A DNA stretch of 64,000 nucleotides from Dietzia natronolimnaea (GCF_039525805.1 NZ_BAAAHZ010000013.1), one strand, 5' to 3'. Counted from the first letter of the stretch, positions 37,959 through 46,469 are shown. The notes: generated by a model not told the origin, from the letters alone. Program-made: numbers and translations.

Positions 37959-39403
37959 CACGGGCTCGGCTCGAAGTCTTTGAGGAAGCAGCCGTAGAGG
38001 TCCACTCCGGCCTCGCCGCGGACGATCGGGTCCACCACGCGGGCCGCGCCGTCGACGAGGTCCAGGGGCGCGTGGAAGCCCTCCTCGTGCAGCCGGACCT
38101 TGGTCGTGTGCGGACGCTCGTCCGTGATCCAGCCCGTGTCGACCGCGGTCATGAGGATGCCGTGTTCGGTGAACATCTCCTCGGCGGAGGTGCGGGTGAG
38201 CATGTTCAGGCCCGCCTTGGCCATGTTGGTGTGCGGGTGCCCCGCGCCCTTGTAGCGCCGGGAGAACTGCCCCTCCATGGCGGAGACGTTGACGACGTAC
38301 TTGCGGCGGGCGTTCGACGCGGCGAGCGCGGGCCGCAGTCGGGAGACCAGGATGAACGGGGCGACCGAGTTGCACAGCTGCACCTCGAGCATCTCCATGG
38401 GCTCAACCTGCTCGACCGTGGCCACCCAGCTGTTGTGGTCGACCACGTCCGGCAGCAGCCCGCCGGCATCGATGGCGGTGCCGGCGTCCACGCGGTCCAG
38501 GGACGCCGACCCGGCCAGGAGCGCCTGTTCGGCGATGTGTCCGGCCTCGCGCTCGGCCTCGTCGGAGCCGATGAGCGCGGACTCGCCGCCCATCAGCGCG
38601 GCCGGGTGCAGCTCGGAGGTGCGGCCCATGGTGATCATGGGGATGTCGGCGGCCCGCCCGGTGAGGGGCGCGGACTCCCCGTCCACGAGTCCGGAGTATG
38701 ACCCGGGGGAGCGGCGCACCGTCTGGGCGGCGTTGTTGATGAGGATGTCGAGCGGTCCGGCGGCGGCGACCTCGTCGGCCAGTGCCACGACCTGGGCGGG
38801 ATCGCGCAGGTCCACGCCGATCACGTGGACCCTGTGGGCCCAGTCCGCGTGGTCGGGCATCGAGGCGAACCGGCGGACGGCGTCGCGGGGGAAACGGGTC
38901 GTGATGGTCACGTCGGCCCCCGCCCGCAGCAGCATGAGCGCGATGTACATCCCGATCTTGGCGCGGCCACCGGTGAGCAGGGCCCGCCGACCGGTCAGGT
39001 CCATGTCCGGGTCCCGCCTGGCGCGGTTGGCCGCAGCGCACTCGGGGCACAGCTGGTGGTAGAAGGCGTCGACCTGGGTGTACAACTGCTTGCACACGTA
39101 ACACGCCACCGCACGCTGCAGGTGTCCGGCCACGGCCCCCGGGGTGTTCGACACCAGTCGGATCCCGGCCGTCTCGTCGTCGATCCGGGAGGGCGAGCCG
39201 GTCGCGGTGGCCTCGATGACCGCCTTGTCCGCCTCCTGCCGGGCGCGTCGGACCTCGTTCCGGCGGGACTTCTTGAGCAGCTTGAACATGTGGCCGACCG
39301 AGCGCTGTACCCGGATGGAATCGGGGTGGTCCTCCCCGAGCGCCGCCGCCTGGTCGAGGACGCGCTGGAGGGTCTCGAGGTCGTCCGGATCGATGCCTGT
39401 CAC
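37955..39403 (-). CDS. SDR-family protein with an N-terminal zinc-ribbon-like domain
   Basis: A 482-residue protein, much longer than a usual 250-residue SDR. Residues 1-95 are helical; C101-x2-C104 and C119-x2-C122 (CYVC and CPEC) form a probable zinc ribbon; the Rossmann domain starts with LLTGGRAKIGMYIAL (near 142) and contains DILINNAAQTVRRSPGSY. The active-site region keeps Ser (NVSAMEG, about 372) and Lys (HTNMAKAG), but the Tyr of YxxxK is Thr. An insertion of about 90 residues separates NNAA from the Ser. Redox activity is therefore doubtful. First gene of a three-gene coupled operon; the GTG follows TACCGT by six bases. Confidence 0.82.
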   Translation of the reverse strand: MTGIDPDDLETLQRVLDQAAALGEDHPDSIRVQRSVGHMFKLLKKSRRNEVRRARQEADKAVIEATATGSPSRIDDETAGIRLVSNTPGAVAGHLQRAVACYVCKQLYTQVDAFYHQLCPECAAANRARRDPDMDLTGRRALLTGGRAKIGMYIALMLLRAGADVTITTRFPRDAVRRFASMPDHADWAHRVHVIGVDLRDPAQVVALADEVAAAGPLDILINNAAQTVRRSPGSYSGLVDGESAPLTGRAADIPMITMGRTSELHPAALMGGESALIGSDEAEREAGHIAEQALLAGSASLDRVDAGTAIDAGGLLPDVVDHNSWVATVEQVEPMEMLEVQLCNSVAPFILVSRLRPALAASNARRKYVVNVSAMEGQFSRRYKGAGHPHTNMAKAGLNMLTRTSAEEMFTEHGILMTAVDTGWITDERPHTTKVRLHEEGFHAPLDLVDGAARVVDPIVRGEAGVDLYGCFLKDFEPSPW

Positions 39404-39409
39404 CAGGAC

Positions 39410-39415
39410 ACGGTA
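39410..39415 (-). promoter_or_regulatory. -10 hexamer of the SDR-DinB-nucleoside hydrolase operon
   Basis: Reads TACCGT on the minus strand, six bases before the GTG at 39403; likely leaderless, so this operon is separate from the metalloprotease gene upstream. Confidence 0.45.
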
Positions 39416-39436
39416 CGACGACGAGGCCGTCGGTCC

Positions 39437-40243
39437 CTAAACCGCTCGCCACGGCAGGGTGGGCGCGCGACCCGCCCTGAGCCCGGCGAGCGCCTCCTCC
39501 ACGGCCCGCAGCTCGCGGCTCGGCCCGGCGGGCGCCGTGGCCGGGGTGAACCCGTACCGGCGGGCGTAGGCCTCGGATACCAGCTGGGCGTGGGCCTCCA
39601 CCGGGAATGCCCGCGGGGCACGATCGTGGGAGGCACGGTCGTGGGAGGCACGGTCGTGGGAGGCGCCGTCGAGCACCGCGCGCCAGTCGTATGCCCGACG
39701 CCCCTGTCGTGCCTGCTCGACCAGTGCGATGACCACGTATCGGGGGCCGATGACCCGGCCCTGCCAGACGTGGACCAGCTCGTGCACGAGCGTCGGGGTG
39801 GCCCGCGGTCGCCCGACGCCCTCTCCGCGCGGGCGCACGACTCCGGCGTCGGCGCCCAGGTAGATCAGGCCGGGCAGCGCGAACGCCCGCCGGTGGGGCA
39901 CCGCGGGCACGTGTCCCCGACGGATCATCACGTCGGAAGGGTCGATGGTGTGGCCGAAGAACGCGCGGAGGTCGTCGCGGACCTCGGGGGGCGGGGCGAG
40001 GGGTGGGGGAGCCAGTCCCAGGGTCTCGAGACGCCGGTCCACGGCGCGAGCGGTGGCGCCGACCAGGTATCCCAGCGCATCCGCCGCCCGGGCTACGGCG
40101 GACCTCATCCGGTACCGAACGCCGGACCTCGACACACCGCGGGCCAGCAGTTCGTCCCCGCGGGCCACCTGTTCTTCTGCGAGGAGTCTGCGCAGTCGCT
40201 CGACCAGCCACTGTGGGGCGGGGGGTGGCGGCGTGCGGGCCAT
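39437..40243 (-). CDS. Putative HExxH zinc metalloprotease-like protein
   Basis: A 268-residue protein with TLVHELVHVWQG near residue 153, a zinc-protease HExxH motif followed by a Trp-Gln as in DUF4157-type proteins. A later Glu in EAHAQLVSEAYARR could be the third ligand. The N-terminal 70 residues are helical and basic. Residues near 193-207 are three copies of ASHDR encoded by a DNA tandem repeat, probably a variable linker. No signal peptide is seen. The ATG at 40243 has GGGAGGA upstream; a TTG at 40264 would add seven residues. Substrate unknown. Confidence 0.7.
   Translation of the reverse strand: MARTPPPPAPQWLVERLRRLLAEEQVARGDELLARGVSRSGVRYRMRSAVARAADALGYLVGATARAVDRRLETLGLAPPPLAPPPEVRDDLRAFFGHTIDPSDVMIRRGHVPAVPHRRAFALPGLIYLGADAGVVRPRGEGVGRPRATPTLVHELVHVWQGRVIGPRYVVIALVEQARQGRRAYDWRAVLDGASHDRASHDRASHDRAPRAFPVEAHAQLVSEAYARRYGFTPATAPAGPSRELRAVEEALAGLRAGRAPTLPWRAV
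39621..39665. repeat. Three tandem 15-bp units inside the metalloprotease gene
   Basis: Three copies of CGRTCGTGGGAGGCR at 39621-39635, 39636-39650 and 39651-39665. Each unit encodes ASHDR in frame on the minus strand, so copy-number changes would not shift the frame. Confidence 0.85.
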
Positions 40244-40262
40244 CGGGAGTCCTCCCGGAAAC

Positions 40263-40299
40263 AAGTGGGCCCCGGATCCTCACGGATCCGGGGCCACTT
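40263..40299 (-). terminator. Terminator of the tRNA-Leu transcript
   Basis: A 10-bp stem (40270-40279 with 40284-40293) is extended by six more pairs (40263-40268 with 40294-40299) across one unpaired base, with a TCAC loop and T-rich sequence after it on the minus strand. It lies 20 bases after the tRNA end. Confidence 0.75.
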
Positions 40300-40318
40300 C
40301 TACTGTCTCGACACAGTG

Positions 40319-40404
40319 TGCGCGAGGGGGGACTTGAACCCCCACGTCCGTTAATAGGACACTAGCACCTCAAGCTAGCGCGTCTGCCATTCCGCCACTC
40401 GCGC
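40319..40404 (-). tRNA. tRNA-Leu (anticodon GAG)
   Basis: The 86-base minus-strand sequence folds as a class II tRNA: acceptor GCGCGAG/CTCGCGC, anticodon arm CTAGC-TTGAGGT-GCTAG with anticodon GAG (reads CUC and CUU), a long variable arm (GTCC/GGAC) and a GTTCAAG T loop. The discriminator is A, as leucine tRNAs require. The 3' CCA is not encoded (CAC follows). A terminator follows. Confidence 0.95.
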
Positions 40405-40592
40405 TCGCACACTGATGACCTGCACCGGTTCGTTCCCGGCTTGGTCGTGCGAGGAATGACACTAGCCGATGCGCGAACCGTGGGACAAATCGGACCCCGC
40501 TCACACACGGCGCCTGCCGGTCATCGCTGGTAGACAAGGACGTGACCGGCTGGGGGATGCCTCCCCACACCGTCCGACCCAGGAGGATGACG

Positions 40593-41135
40593 ATGACCGA
40601 CTTCCGCGTGCCGAACCCCTATGACGCCCTTCCGGATCTCCCCGCGCTCGAGGTGACGAGCGAGTCCTTCGCCGAGGGCTCCACCCTGTCGTCCGCGCAG
40701 CTCGGCGGGAAGATGGGCGTCGAAGGCGGCGAGGACAAGTCCCCCCAGGTGAGCTGGAGTGCCGGACCGGAGGGGACCCGGACCTATGTGGTGACCGTGT
40801 TCGACCCCGACGCGCCGACCGCCTCGGGGTTCTGGCACTGGTCGGTGGCCAACATCCCGGCTGACGTGACCTCGCTACCGGAGGGGGCGTGCACCGGCGA
40901 CGACACCTCGGGCCTCCCGGAGGGGGCCGTCGTGGTCCGCAACGACGCCGGGTTCAGGGGGTTCGTGGGTGCGGCCCCACCGGAGGGCCACGGTCCGCAC
41001 CGGTACATCCTCGCCGTTCACGCCGTCGGCGACGAGATCGAACTCGGAGAGGACGCCTCCTGCGCCTTCGTGGGGTTCAACCTCTTCGGGCAGGGCCTGG
41101 CCCGCGGGACCACCACGGCGCTCTTCGAGCAGTGA
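40593..41135 (+). CDS. PEBP-family protein (YbhB/Rv2140c-like)
   Basis: A 180-residue phosphatidylethanolamine-binding-protein family member of the bacterial YbhB type, equivalent by position to Rv2140c (TB18.6). The ligand pocket motifs are present: VTVFDPDAPTASGFWHW (near 68-84) with the DPDAP signature, and GHGPHRYILAVHAV (near 137-150). No signal peptide, so cytoplasmic. AGGAGG touches an ATG at 40587, so the next ATG at 40593, six bases from it, is the likely start. Its exact ligand is unknown. Confidence 0.9.
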   Translation: MTDFRVPNPYDALPDLPALEVTSESFAEGSTLSSAQLGGKMGVEGGEDKSPQVSWSAGPEGTRTYVVTVFDPDAPTASGFWHWSVANIPADVTSLPEGACTGDDTSGLPEGAVVVRNDAGFRGFVGAAPPEGHGPHRYILAVHAVGDEIELGEDASCAFVGFNLFGQGLARGTTTALFEQ

Positions 41136-41138
41136 GAG

Positions 41139-42206
41139 TCAGCTGACCGCGGAACCGACGGCCTCCGCCAGGGAGGCGAACCCGCCCTGCCGGAGCCGTC
41201 GGGCGACGAGCTTGTTGGTCCCACGGATGAGACCGGGGCCGGTGAACACGAAGCCGGTGTAGGTCTGGACAAGATGAGCACCGTGGGTGATGCGGTCCCA
41301 CACGTCCTCCGGGGTCTCGACGCCGCCGACCGAGATGATGACGATCCGATCGCCGGCCCGCTCGTGGATCCGGGCGAGCACCTGGCGGGACCGGTCCGCG
41401 ACGGGTGCCCCCGAGATCCCGCCCGCGCCCATCGCCGCCACCGTGCTCGCCGGGGTCGTGAGCCCGTCGCGCGAGATGGTGGTGTTGGTGGCCACGATGC
41501 CGGCGAGGCCGAGCTCCACGACGAGATCGGTGACCGCGTCGATGTCCGCGTCGTCCAGGTCCGGGGCGATCTTGACCAACACAGGGATCGTCGCCACGTC
41601 ACGGACCGCCGTGAGGATGGGACGCAGCGATTCGACCGCCTGCAGGTCCCTCAGGCCGGGGGTGTTGGGGGAGCTGACGTTGACCACCATGTAGTCGGCC
41701 AGCCCGGTGAGCATGCTGGCCGAGGCCACGTAGTCGCGAACGGCGTCCTCCGCGGGCACCACCTTGGTCTTGCCGATGTTGATCCCCACCGGGTCGCTGC
41801 TGCGCCGACGACGCAGGTTGTTGGCCGCGTTGCCCGCGCCGTGGTTGTTGAACCCCATGCGGTTGAGGATGGCCCGGTCCTCCGGCAGCCGGAACAGACG
41901 AGGTGACGGGTTGCCGGGCTGGGGTGAGGCGGTGACCGTGCCGACCTCACTGAAACCGAAGCCGATCGCCCCCCACGAGTCGACGGCGGCCGCGTTCTTG
42001 TCGAAACCGGCCGCGAGGCCGAGCGGCCCCGGAAAGCGACGTCCCAGGACATCCTGGGCCAGCACCGGATCCCGGACGCCGAGGAACCGGCGCGCCATGG
42101 AGCCCAGTGGCGGCACCAGGGTCAGCAGCTTGAGAAAGCCGAATACCAGGTGGTGGATCCGCTCCGCCGGAAAGCGGAACAGCACACTCTTCATCAGCGA
42201 GTACAC
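41139..42206 (-). CDS. pyrD: Dihydroorotate dehydrogenase (quinone), class 2
   Basis: FMN enzyme of pyrimidine synthesis, oxidising dihydroorotate and passing electrons to quinone at the membrane. The 355-residue protein has the N-terminal membrane-associating helices (SLMKSVLFRFPAERIHHLVF), the flavin-site PLGLAAGFDKNAAAVDSWGA, the catalytic serine in VNVSSPNTPGLRDLQ typical of class 2, and C-terminal SVGGVETPEDVWDRI. The GTG at 42206 follows GGAGG. It is preceded by the lipoprotein gene 34 bases upstream and converges on the PEBP gene with only three bases between stops. Confidence 0.96.
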   Translation of the reverse strand: MYSLMKSVLFRFPAERIHHLVFGFLKLLTLVPPLGSMARRFLGVRDPVLAQDVLGRRFPGPLGLAAGFDKNAAAVDSWGAIGFGFSEVGTVTASPQPGNPSPRLFRLPEDRAILNRMGFNNHGAGNAANNLRRRRSSDPVGINIGKTKVVPAEDAVRDYVASASMLTGLADYMVVNVSSPNTPGLRDLQAVESLRPILTAVRDVATIPVLVKIAPDLDDADIDAVTDLVVELGLAGIVATNTTISRDGLTTPASTVAAMGAGGISGAPVADRSRQVLARIHERAGDRIVIISVGGVETPEDVWDRITHGAHLVQTYTGFVFTGPGLIRGTNKLVARRLRQGGFASLAEAVGSAVS

Positions 42207-42240
42207 GGTCCTCCTCGATGGGACGTGGGTGGTCCTTCGA

Positions 42241-43272
42241 TCAGCTCGACGGCACGGGCAGTGATGGGCGCATCAGGTGGAGGCCGGCACCGTCGGAGGA
42301 ACCGACGACCACGGTGCCGGAGGCCGTGACCACCAGCGAGTCCGGCTGACGTACCGTCGCGATCTCGGCACGCCGGACCCCAGTGCCGTCGCCGAGATCG
42401 TACGCCTGGACGGTGTTGGTTCCGGTGGAGGTGACCCAGACGACGTCCCGGGTGGGGTCCCCGGCGACCGCCCAGGGGGCCGCTGCGACCGGGAACTGCT
42501 GGTGGAGCCGGATCGGCGAGGTCGAGTAGACGAGGAGCGTGTCACCCACGGTGTCGCTGGCCACGACCGTGCCCTCGCCGTACTCGTCGAGTCGCCCGGC
42601 TCCCTTCCCGGCGCGCAGGAGCGGACCCGCGCCGTCCTCGTCCAGGTCGATGCTGGCGATGACGGTGTCCGGTCGGCTGAACGCCGTGACCGAACCGTCC
42701 CGGGCCACACTGATCCGATCGACCGACGTCAGACCTGCGAGGCGATGTTGTTCCGTCCCGTCGGCGTCCCGGACGACCACGTCGCCGCCGGGGGCGCCCG
42801 TGAGCAGGCGACCGTCGGTGGTCACGGCCGCCGCGGTGACCGGTCCGAGCCCCGAGATCTCGCGCGCGTCACCTGCCGCCGTGACCACGACGACGCCGTC
42901 GCCGAAGGGGACAAGAACCGTCCCGTCGACCCCGGCAGTGGCGGTTCCCGCATCCGCGGGCAGCTCGACGGTCGTCTCCGGGATCCATCGGGTCCCGTCC
43001 ACGCGGGCGATCTCCAGAGTCGGCGGGCCGTCGACCTGCGCCACCACCGTGTCGCCCACGGCGACCAGCGAGGACACGGAACCCGGGACCGGGACGACCT
43101 CACCGCCCTCGGGATCGGAGACCTGGGGCGACGCGGCGGGTCGGGCGTTACCCTGCTCGATCCCGGTGTAGTCCTCCAGTTGGCTGGTGGTCGACGCGCA
43201 GCCGGCGAGCCCGACGGCGAGGGAGAGCAGAGCGGCGGTCACAGCGGAGCGGCGGTGGACACGAAGGGGCAC
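42241..43272 (-). CDS. Lipoprotein with beta-propeller-like repeats (LppL-like)
   Basis: A 343-residue exported lipoprotein. The signal peptide ends in a lipobox LAGC with acylated Cys25 (basic MPLRVHRR start, then a hydrophobic core). The mature part is made of short repeated beta motifs with regular GxxVVV and DGT spacing, which suggests a WD40/NHL-like propeller. By position between pyrD and uppP it corresponds to LppL (Rv2138) of M. tuberculosis. The GTG at 43272 is preceded by AGGA; longer readings do not begin with a signal peptide. Function unknown. Confidence 0.85.
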   Translation of the reverse strand: MPLRVHRRSAVTAALLSLAVGLAGCASTTSQLEDYTGIEQGNARPAASPQVSDPEGGEVVPVPGSVSSLVAVGDTVVAQVDGPPTLEIARVDGTRWIPETTVELPADAGTATAGVDGTVLVPFGDGVVVVTAAGDAREISGLGPVTAAAVTTDGRLLTGAPGGDVVVRDADGTEQHRLAGLTSVDRISVARDGSVTAFSRPDTVIASIDLDEDGAGPLLRAGKGAGRLDEYGEGTVVASDTVGDTLLVYSTSPIRLHQQFPVAAAPWAVAGDPTRDVVWVTSTGTNTVQAYDLGDGTGVRRAEIATVRQPDSLVVTASGTVVVGSSDGAGLHLMRPSLPVPSS

Positions 43273-43408
43273 GGTGTTCCTTTCGACTTCTCCACAGTGT
43301 CCCCCACGCGGGTCCTCAGTCGCCGTCCAGGTCCGGACGACTACCCTCACGGCGGTGCGGTGAGACACCCGCGCCCGTGCCGACGTTCCCCGACAGAAAG
43401 CAGCGCCC

Positions 43409-44293
43409 GTGAACCCGACGGTCCTGGCCGCCCCCGCTGCGGACGGCATGTCCTGGCTCCAGGTGATCGTGCTCTCCGTGATCCAGGGGATCACGGAGTT
43501 CCTGCCCGTCTCGTCCTCCGGGCACCTCCGGATCTTCTCCACCTGGTTGTTCGGTGCGGACGCGGGAGCCTCGTTCACGGCGGTCATCCAGCTCGGCACG
43601 GAGGCCGCCGTGCTGGTGTTCTTCTTCAAGGACATCGTGCGGATCCTCGTCGCGTGGTTCCGGGGGGTGTTCGACCGCCGGCGCCGTGACGACCCGGACT
43701 ACCGGCTCGGGTGGTACGTGATCATCGGCTCGGTCCCCATCGCCGTGATCGGCTTCTTCGGCAAGGACCTCATCCGGGACGCCGCCCGGAACCTGTGGAT
43801 CACGGCGATCGTGCTGATCGCGTTCTCGTTCGTGTTCCTCATCGCGGAGAAGGTCTCCAAGCAGGACCGCCCCGTCGACGGCCAGTCGCTCGAGGGCTTG
43901 ACGATGAAGGACGCGGTGGTCATGGGACTGGCCCAGTGCCTGGCGCTGATCCCCGGTGTCAGCCGTTCGGGCGGCACCATCTCGGCCGGGCTGTTCCTCA
44001 ACATGTCCCGCGAGGCCGCCGCACGGTTCTCCTTCCTGCTGGCGATCCCGGCGGTCCTGGCCTCCGGGTTGTTCAGCCTCCCCGACGCGTTCGAGCCGTC
44101 CGTGGGGCAGTCCGCCACCGGGATCCAGCTGATCGTGGGATCGGTGATCGCGTTCGTGCTGGGCTACGCCGCCATCGCGTGGCTCCTGCGCTTCGTGCAG
44201 AACCACTCGCTGGCCTGGTTCGCCGGGTACCGCATCATCCTCGGCCTGGCCGTCATCGCGCTGCTGTCCACCGGCGCGATCCCCGCGACCTGA
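43409..44293 (+). CDS. uppP: Undecaprenyl-diphosphatase
   Basis: Membrane phosphatase (BacA/UppP) that recycles undecaprenyl diphosphate for cell-wall synthesis. The 294-residue protein has the two active-site motifs: QGITEFLPVSSSGHL (near 27-41) and PGVSRSGGT (near 187-195), within about eight membrane helices. The GTG at 43409 is the only sensible start, although the ribosome site is weak. Divergent from the lipoprotein gene, and first of a run (uppP, phosphatase, DUF3090, SCO1664, mshC) that matches Rv2136c-Rv2130c. Confidence 0.95.
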   Translation: MNPTVLAAPAADGMSWLQVIVLSVIQGITEFLPVSSSGHLRIFSTWLFGADAGASFTAVIQLGTEAAVLVFFFKDIVRILVAWFRGVFDRRRRDDPDYRLGWYVIIGSVPIAVIGFFGKDLIRDAARNLWITAIVLIAFSFVFLIAEKVSKQDRPVDGQSLEGLTMKDAVVMGLAQCLALIPGVSRSGGTISAGLFLNMSREAAARFSFLLAIPAVLASGLFSLPDAFEPSVGQSATGIQLIVGSVIAFVLGYAAIAWLLRFVQNHSLAWFAGYRIILGLAVIALLSTGAIPAT

Positions 44294-44321
44294 CCTCACC
44301 ACCGAAGTGGCGCGGCGTCGG

Positions 44322-44327
44322 TAACCT
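44322..44327 (+). promoter_or_regulatory. -10 hexamer of the histidine phosphatase gene
   Basis: TAACCT, six bases before the ATG at 44334, no ribosome site; likely leaderless internal promoter after uppP. Confidence 0.45.
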
Positions 44328-44333
44328 GCCGTC

Positions 44334-45041
44334 ATGACCGTCATCCTCCTGCGCCACGGCCGCTCGACCGCCAACACCGCGCTCACCCTGGCCGGCCGCA
44401 CGTCCGGGGTCGCGCTCGACGAGACGGGCCGGGCGCAGGCACAGGACCTCTGCCGACGTCTCGACGGTCTCCCGGTCGAGGCGGTCGTCCGGTCGCCGCT
44501 CATGCGCTGCCGGGAGACGGTCGAGCCGTTGGCCGCCGCGTTCGGGGTGGAACCGGTGGTCGAGGAGGGCCTGGTCGAGGTCGACTACGGCACCTGGACC
44601 GGACGGACCCTGACCGAGCTCGCGTCCGAACACATGTGGTCGGTGGTGCAGCAGCACCCCTCCTCCGCCGTCTTCCCCGGGGGTGAGTCCCTCGCCGAGA
44701 TGGCCACCCGCGCCGTCTCGGCCGTCCGGGAGCACGACCGCCGCCTGGCCGAGGACGCGGGCCGTGACGTGCTGTGGGTGGCGTGTAGCCACGGAGACGT
44801 GATCAAGTCGGTGATCGCCGACGCGTACGGGATGCATCTCGACCACTTCCAGCGCATCGTGGTGGAGCCGGGATCGGTGTCGGTGGTCCGCTACACCCCC
44901 CACCGGCCGTTCGTCCTCCGGGTCAACGACACCGGTGGAGACCTCGCCAGTCTCCGGGGGGAGCCCGCCGGACACGTGGGCAACGCCACCGCCGGAGACG
45001 CCAGCTCGGACGCGGTGCCCGGCGGGAACGTACCCTTATGA
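44334..45041 (+). CDS. Histidine phosphatase (phosphoglycerate mutase-like, Rv2135c type)
   Basis: A 235-residue member of the histidine phosphatase superfamily, actinobacterial MSMEG_4193-type. The catalytic motif LLRHGRSTAN is at residues 5-14, the proton donor Glu lies in VEVDYGTWTG and the second catalytic His in ACSHGDVIKSV (near 147). A 30-residue unstructured tail rich in Gly/Asp/Ala follows. The substrate is unknown; conserved linkage with DUF3090, SCO1664 and mshC suggests a mycothiol- or cofactor-related role, which is inference only. Confidence 0.88.
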   Translation: MTVILLRHGRSTANTALTLAGRTSGVALDETGRAQAQDLCRRLDGLPVEAVVRSPLMRCRETVEPLAAAFGVEPVVEEGLVEVDYGTWTGRTLTELASEHMWSVVQQHPSSAVFPGGESLAEMATRAVSAVREHDRRLAEDAGRDVLWVACSHGDVIKSVIADAYGMHLDHFQRIVVEPGSVSVVRYTPHRPFVLRVNDTGGDLASLRGEPAGHVGNATAGDASSDAVPGGNVPL

Positions 45042-45102
45042 ACCGCACCTCCACCCGGGACCACCCGGCACCACACGGCAGCACACGAGGGAGACGACCG
45101 GC

Positions 45103-45690
45103 ATGAGCAGGGAAGTCCACGAGTTCCGCGACCCGGCCCGGTTCGTGGTGGGCACGGTCGGCCAACCCGGCGAGCGCGTGTTCTTCGTCCAGGCCACGGG
45201 CGGCGGCCGAACCGTCTCCGTCCGGTGCGAGAAGCAACAGGCCCAGATCCTCTCGGAGCGGATGGGGGATCTCCTCGACGAGATCGCCGCGAAGTCCGAT
45301 GTCCCCGTCCCCCCGGCCGCCGGCGTCGTGGACGACCTGGCGCCGCTGGAGATGCCCGTCGACGCGGAGTTCCAGGTGGGCACGATGGGCCTGGGGTGGG
45401 ACGGCGAGAAGAGCCAGATCGTCGTGGAGCTGCTGGCGGCGGACCCCACCGCCACCGACGAGTCGGTGGTCCTCTCGGACGCGGAGGACGCCCCGGACGC
45501 GCTCCGCGTGTTCCTGACCCCGCAGCGTGCACGGCAGTTCGTCCTGCGCAGCGAGAAGGTCGTCTCCGCCGGGCGCGCTCCGTGCCCGCTGTGCGGCGAG
45601 CCGATCGACACCACGGGGCACCTGTGCATCCGCCTCAACGGGTACCTCCCGCGCTCCGGTGACGCGCTCGCCGACCTCGTCGACCCGTGA
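45103..45690 (+). CDS. DUF3090-family protein with C-terminal zinc ribbon (Rv2134c-like)
   Basis: A 195-residue actinobacterial conserved protein. Most of it is alpha/beta (HEFRDPARFVVGTVGQPGER, FFVQATGGGRTVSVRCEKQQ); the end carries CPLCGEPIDTTGHLC, a likely zinc site formed by two CxxC-type cysteines, His and a last Cys. Its function is unknown, but the gene is regularly coupled to SCO1664- and mshC-type genes. The ATG at 45103 follows GAGGGAG by nine bases. Its stop overlaps the next start (GTGA). Confidence 0.87.
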   Translation: MSREVHEFRDPARFVVGTVGQPGERVFFVQATGGGRTVSVRCEKQQAQILSERMGDLLDEIAAKSDVPVPPAAGVVDDLAPLEMPVDAEFQVGTMGLGWDGEKSQIVVELLAADPTATDESVVLSDAEDAPDALRVFLTPQRARQFVLRSEKVVSAGRAPCPLCGEPIDTTGHLCIRLNGYLPRSGDALADLVDP

Positions 45691-46469
45691 CCGCCCGCCC
45701 GCCGGGCCCCGAACTCACCGTTCTGCACCGGATCCCCTCGGGAAGCAACGCGGTGTACCGCTGCGTGGACGCCGAGGGCGGGCACTGGGTGTACAAACCG
45801 TCGGCGGGGGAGCGGCCGCTCATGGACTTCCCCGACGGCAGCCTGGCGGCCCGGGAGATCGCTGCGTACGCGGTGTCCGTGGCCCTGGGGTGGGACCTGG
45901 TGCCCGAGACGGTGGGAGCACACGGCCCCGGCGGCCCGGGGATGGCGCAACGATGGATAGACGAGCTCGACCGGGGTGAGGCGCCCGGCCACGACCCGGT
46001 GGACGTCCACCCGGTGGACGCCCTTCCCCCCGGCCGGGTGGCGGTGCTCCGGGGTGAGGGATCCCGCGGGGAGGACGTGGTGGTGGCGCACGCCCTGGAC
46101 GAACGGCTCCGTCGTATCGCGTTGTTCGACCACGTCGTCAACAACGCCGACCGCAAGGGCGGACACGTCCTCGTCGACACCTCCGGCCTGATCTGGGCGA
46201 TCGATCACGGCCTGTCGTTCCACACCGAGCCGAAGCTGCGCACCGTCCTGTGGGGGTGGGCCGGCCAGCCGCTGCCCCCGGGGGATCTCGAGGGACTGGG
46301 CAGGGTGCGCGACGGGCTGACCGGGGACGCCCTCCTCGCGGAAAGCCTGCGTGACCTGCTTTCACCCGCCGAGGTACGCGCACTGGGCGCTCGGGTCACC
46401 GCACTGCTCGACGGCGAGGTGTTCCCCGTACCGGGAGCGGGCTACCCGTTACCCTGGCCGCTCTTCTGA
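45687..46469 (+). CDS. SCO1664-family protein with PI3/4-kinase-like fold (Rv2133c-like)
   Basis: A 260-residue conserved actinobacterial protein. The core resembles the phosphatidylinositol 3/4-kinase superfamily: a lysine-containing strand WVYKPSAGERPLMDF (near 37), then the catalytic-loop-like HVVNNADRKGGHVLVD and the metal-binding IWAIDHGLSFH. It may phosphorylate or otherwise modify a partner, but no substrate is known. It is translationally coupled to DUF3090 by a four-base overlap and lies 27 bases upstream of mshC. Confidence 0.87.
   Translation: MTARPPGPELTVLHRIPSGSNAVYRCVDAEGGHWVYKPSAGERPLMDFPDGSLAAREIAAYAVSVALGWDLVPETVGAHGPGGPGMAQRWIDELDRGEAPGHDPVDVHPVDALPPGRVAVLRGEGSRGEDVVVAHALDERLRRIALFDHVVNNADRKGGHVLVDTSGLIWAIDHGLSFHTEPKLRTVLWGWAGQPLPPGDLEGLGRVRDGLTGDALLAESLRDLLSPAEVRALGARVTALLDGEVFPVPGAGYPLPWPLF

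Noticed and set aside
40405..40592. Small gene between tRNA-Leu and the PEBP gene
   Set aside because: Short frames here have no convincing start or conserved sequence; the region most likely holds the tRNA promoter and the PEBP promoter.
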